Assembly (NCBI GenBank): GCA_000499405.2
Contig: HG738140.1
Coordinates: 15,984,564 to 16,048,563, forward strand
DNA length: 64,000 nt
Source: Onchocerca volvulus
Lineage: Eukaryota; Nematoda; Chromadorea; Rhabditida; Onchocercidae
Direction: 5' to 3'
Shown here: one piece after another, positions 61,784 through 64,000 of the stretch
Layout of the letters: every line of letters begins with the position of its first letter
How positions within the stretch are numbered: the first letter of the stretch is position 1
Made by a program: the position numbers and the translations under genes
The notes under the pieces: model-generated
Databases searched by the model: none
What the model saw: only the letters and a program-made list of their open reading frames with translations
What the model was told of the DNA's origin: nothing

Positions 61784-64000
61784 TATGTATTATCTGCAAA
61801 TGTTAAGTCAACTGCACAATAATACCAAAGTTATAAAAATTTTGACAGATATTACAAATACAATTATTTCCTAAATAAATTAGATTACCTGAATAGTTCC
61901 CAAAGCGAGAAACATTAATAATACTCCACTACGTCGTTTTTGATACACTAAAGCATCTAGTTGTTGGCGAACAATGCTGTGCTCATATACTGGTTGAAGC
62001 TCTTTATCCATATAATTACTAAAAAATTTGTAAACGAATATTTTTCTCATACAGCAGTTAAAAACCGAAATATGGCAAGAAATGAAATGAAAAAAAGCGA
62101 ATAGGGCGAAACCACTAATTTAAGGGAAAACAGTTCTATTAATTAGCGATGTATTTAGATCTTCTGATATAGCAAAATCTCATATTTTATATACAGTTAT
62201 TCCAATAAAATTTCCAACGAATTATTTGAACAAAACTCTCTAAATAATTCTATAAATTAGTTTTATAGAAAAGAATGAAAAATGACAATAATGCAACCTG
62301 AAAAGTTCCACTACATGGATTTTTTTCGCCAATCGTTGATCACTGATATTGTCCAGACTAGTCCATTCCGAGAAAGTCCAAGGATCTTGATCTATATCAG
62401 ATATCATCAAATATCGCTCAGCTTCTTTTACCGCAGCACGCCTAAAAAAGTCCAAAGCAATTAAAATGCAACAATAAAATACCAACTTCGTCCGTAAGAA
62501 CTTCACCACAAGCATCAGATATAGAAAGATAACATTTGAGCAAAACAATAATATCATCAAGTGAAACATGTAATAAATGTTCCTACAAATATTAATGATT
62601 ATACTCGATTTGCAAATAAAACTTAATTTAGTCATAAGAATATTGAAAATTGCCTGCGAGAAATAGAAGAATTGTCGACAAACAAAGTGCAATGAGTACC
62701 ATCGCTGAGAACGCAGCCAAAACCATATTTATTAGTATAATCCACCCATTTACTCACTATATTTAATTGAAAATCAAGCGGACGAAGTTCTTCATCTGAT
62801 ACTAAAACACAATTACTTTTAGTAAAAAAAGTCGACATTTATTATGAATCCGCAATAAACCAAATCATGTACGTGAAACTTTTAAAGATGATATCAAGAA
62901 CTTTTTTCATAAAATTAATATAAAAACATCTCTAAATCAAGTAGATAACTGAATAAATAAGTCTGAATAAAACTGAATAAATAAATCCAGCCATTTGCAA
63001 CAAAAAAACTTTTTTGAATGAACAATGTAGTATTTAGACATTTTGACAGTACCAGTATAATAACCAAGAAGTAATTGTTTGTACAAAGTTCTACAATCAG
63101 AAACTGATCGAGGTCGAGCGTTCAAGCCACCTTCGGAGCCAATTCCAGAATCACCAATGCTGCAACTTCCTCCAAAACTCTGTAATTCCGGAAGGTGGAT
63201 TAAAAAAATTATGAATGCTGGCAAATATGAATAAAATAAGAGCTGAGAAAAAAGAATTTGCCCGATAGAAGTCGCAATTGATTTTTTTTGCAATAGTATT
63301 GAACTTGATACAAAAAATTTAAAAAAAAAAGTACTGAAATATAATTGCTAGGAAAATCCTGAATTATCATTCATAACAAACATAAATTCAAAAATATAGA
63401 GAAACATACTTGATAAAAGTTTACCGCCTTAGACAATTGAAATATATTATTTTCTTTCATTTTTACTGAATATGATTCTTGTATCCTAAAATATTCCTAT
63501 TCATTTGAAAAAGGAAAGCGACTAAGCGATCAAAGCAAAAATCCCTGCCAACCGAAGAAATGAACTCTTTTATTGAAACAGATAAAAGTCGTTTCACAGG
63601 AAAACATTTTTTATCGCAAGAATATTGTAAATATTTGTCTGTAGTGTTAACTCTGGCACCACGCATGTATTGGAATTCAAAAAATCTGATATCTATTAAG
63701 ATGATTTTTATTGCCAATCAAAATTCCTATTTTGTCTCATTCTCACAAATTTATCAAAATAAAAAACAGTCTGTCCCTTTAGTTATATTAAGATAGATAA
63801 AAGGTAATTTAGTATCAATTAGAAAGCAAAACTAAAACCTGAACGAACTACTGTCAATGGCATTTGTTTGTTTGTTTGTTTTGCTTTTTTTTTTTTTGGT
63901 TTTTGTTCTGGTTTCTTTTTTTTTTTGATTTTTAAGATTAGCAACCAACCCCACATTATCTTTGTTGCCAAGGTACGGATGACACTTAACAGCATCTATT
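61161..64000 (-). CDS. plk: Polo-like kinase: end of kinase domain, linker and both polo boxes; 5' part outside window
   Basis: Polo-like kinases are Ser/Thr kinases of mitosis and meiosis whose polo boxes dock phosphopeptides. Minus-strand exons: 63839-64000 (partial; IDAVKCHPYLGNKDN = last kinase subdomain, then a Lys/Thr-rich linker), probably one ending at 63685 (low confidence), 63410-63465 (plausible), 63053-63179, 62654-62801, 62298-62441, 61889-62018, 61161-61397 (TAG). Polo box 1: SKWVDYTNKYGFGCVLSDGT, carrying the docking Trp, and KKIHVVELFSNYMDKEL. Polo box 2: RSGVLLMFLALGTIQINF and ESHEKLVI, with the His and Lys of the phosphate pincer. Phases of the last five exons agree if the 62654 exon uses a GC donor (CGCAG|GCAATT). 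Which PLK paralogue it is cannot be decided without the kinase domain. Confidence 0.88.
61732..61778. repeat. Long poly-T tract in PLK intron
   Basis: More than 40 consecutive T bases (A on the gene strand), upstream of the last exon's acceptor. Its length is likely to vary or be assembly-limited. Confidence 0.9.

Noticed and set aside
62240..62692. 150-codon minus-strand open frame over the PLK locus
   Set aside because: It is a real PLK exon (62298-62441) read through into the upstream intron in frame by chance; the intronic half is hydrophobic noise.
1..64000. tRNA, rRNA or CRISPR arrays
   Set aside because: No cloverleaf with a GGTTCGAA-like arm, no rRNA core sequence and no regularly spaced repeats were seen; a tRNAscan or Rfam run would be decisive.

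Overview
This is a very AT-rich (well over two-thirds A+T by eye) eukaryotic window with intron-split genes, short exons, 'TTTCAG'-type acceptors and long microsatellite-rich introns. The protein families and intron style (a ShKT-domain haem peroxidase, a tiny secreted Gly/Tyr peptide with a probable trans-splice acceptor, BEL/Pao and Helitron debris) point to a nematode. A clade III (spirurid/filarial-like) genome is my inference and was not tested. The base at 53300 is N, so this is an assembled scaffold.

Layout. 170-2074 (+): the 3' end of the SF3a60/SF3A3 splicing-factor gene. 2780-4080 (-): coding-like but broken segments, called a decayed gene. 4760-13078 (-): a complete eight-exon myeloid leukemia factor (MLF) homologue of 304 aa with a 6.1 kb first intron. 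13.1-17.4 kb: mostly gene-poor, with one unidentified ORF at 16.6-16.9 kb. 17.4-23 kb: a transposon nest with Helitron-type ends, (AAT)n arrays, a dispersed ~85 bp repeat and two Helitron replicase-helicase fragments fused tail to tail near 21.5 kb. 23-31.8 kb: no recognisable gene. 32166-50418 (+): a complete 13-exon secreted peroxidase of 691 aa with one ShKT domain; its 8.8 kb intron 2 holds several foldback structures. 50.5-54.3 kb: gene-poor, with a 157 bp duplication next to the N. 54320-55333 (-): a two-exon secreted Gly/Tyr-rich peptide. 56.7-58.5 kb (-): remains of a BEL/Pao retrotransposon. 61161-64000 (-): a polo-like kinase gene whose kinase domain starts beyond the right edge.

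The genes do not form an operon or pathway. SF3A3, MLF and PLK are housekeeping or regulatory genes; the peroxidase and the Gly/Tyr peptide are both secreted and could both act at the cuticle or epithelium. Exon coordinates come from matching reading frame, intron phase and family conservation by eye; all of them can be tested with RNA-seq.
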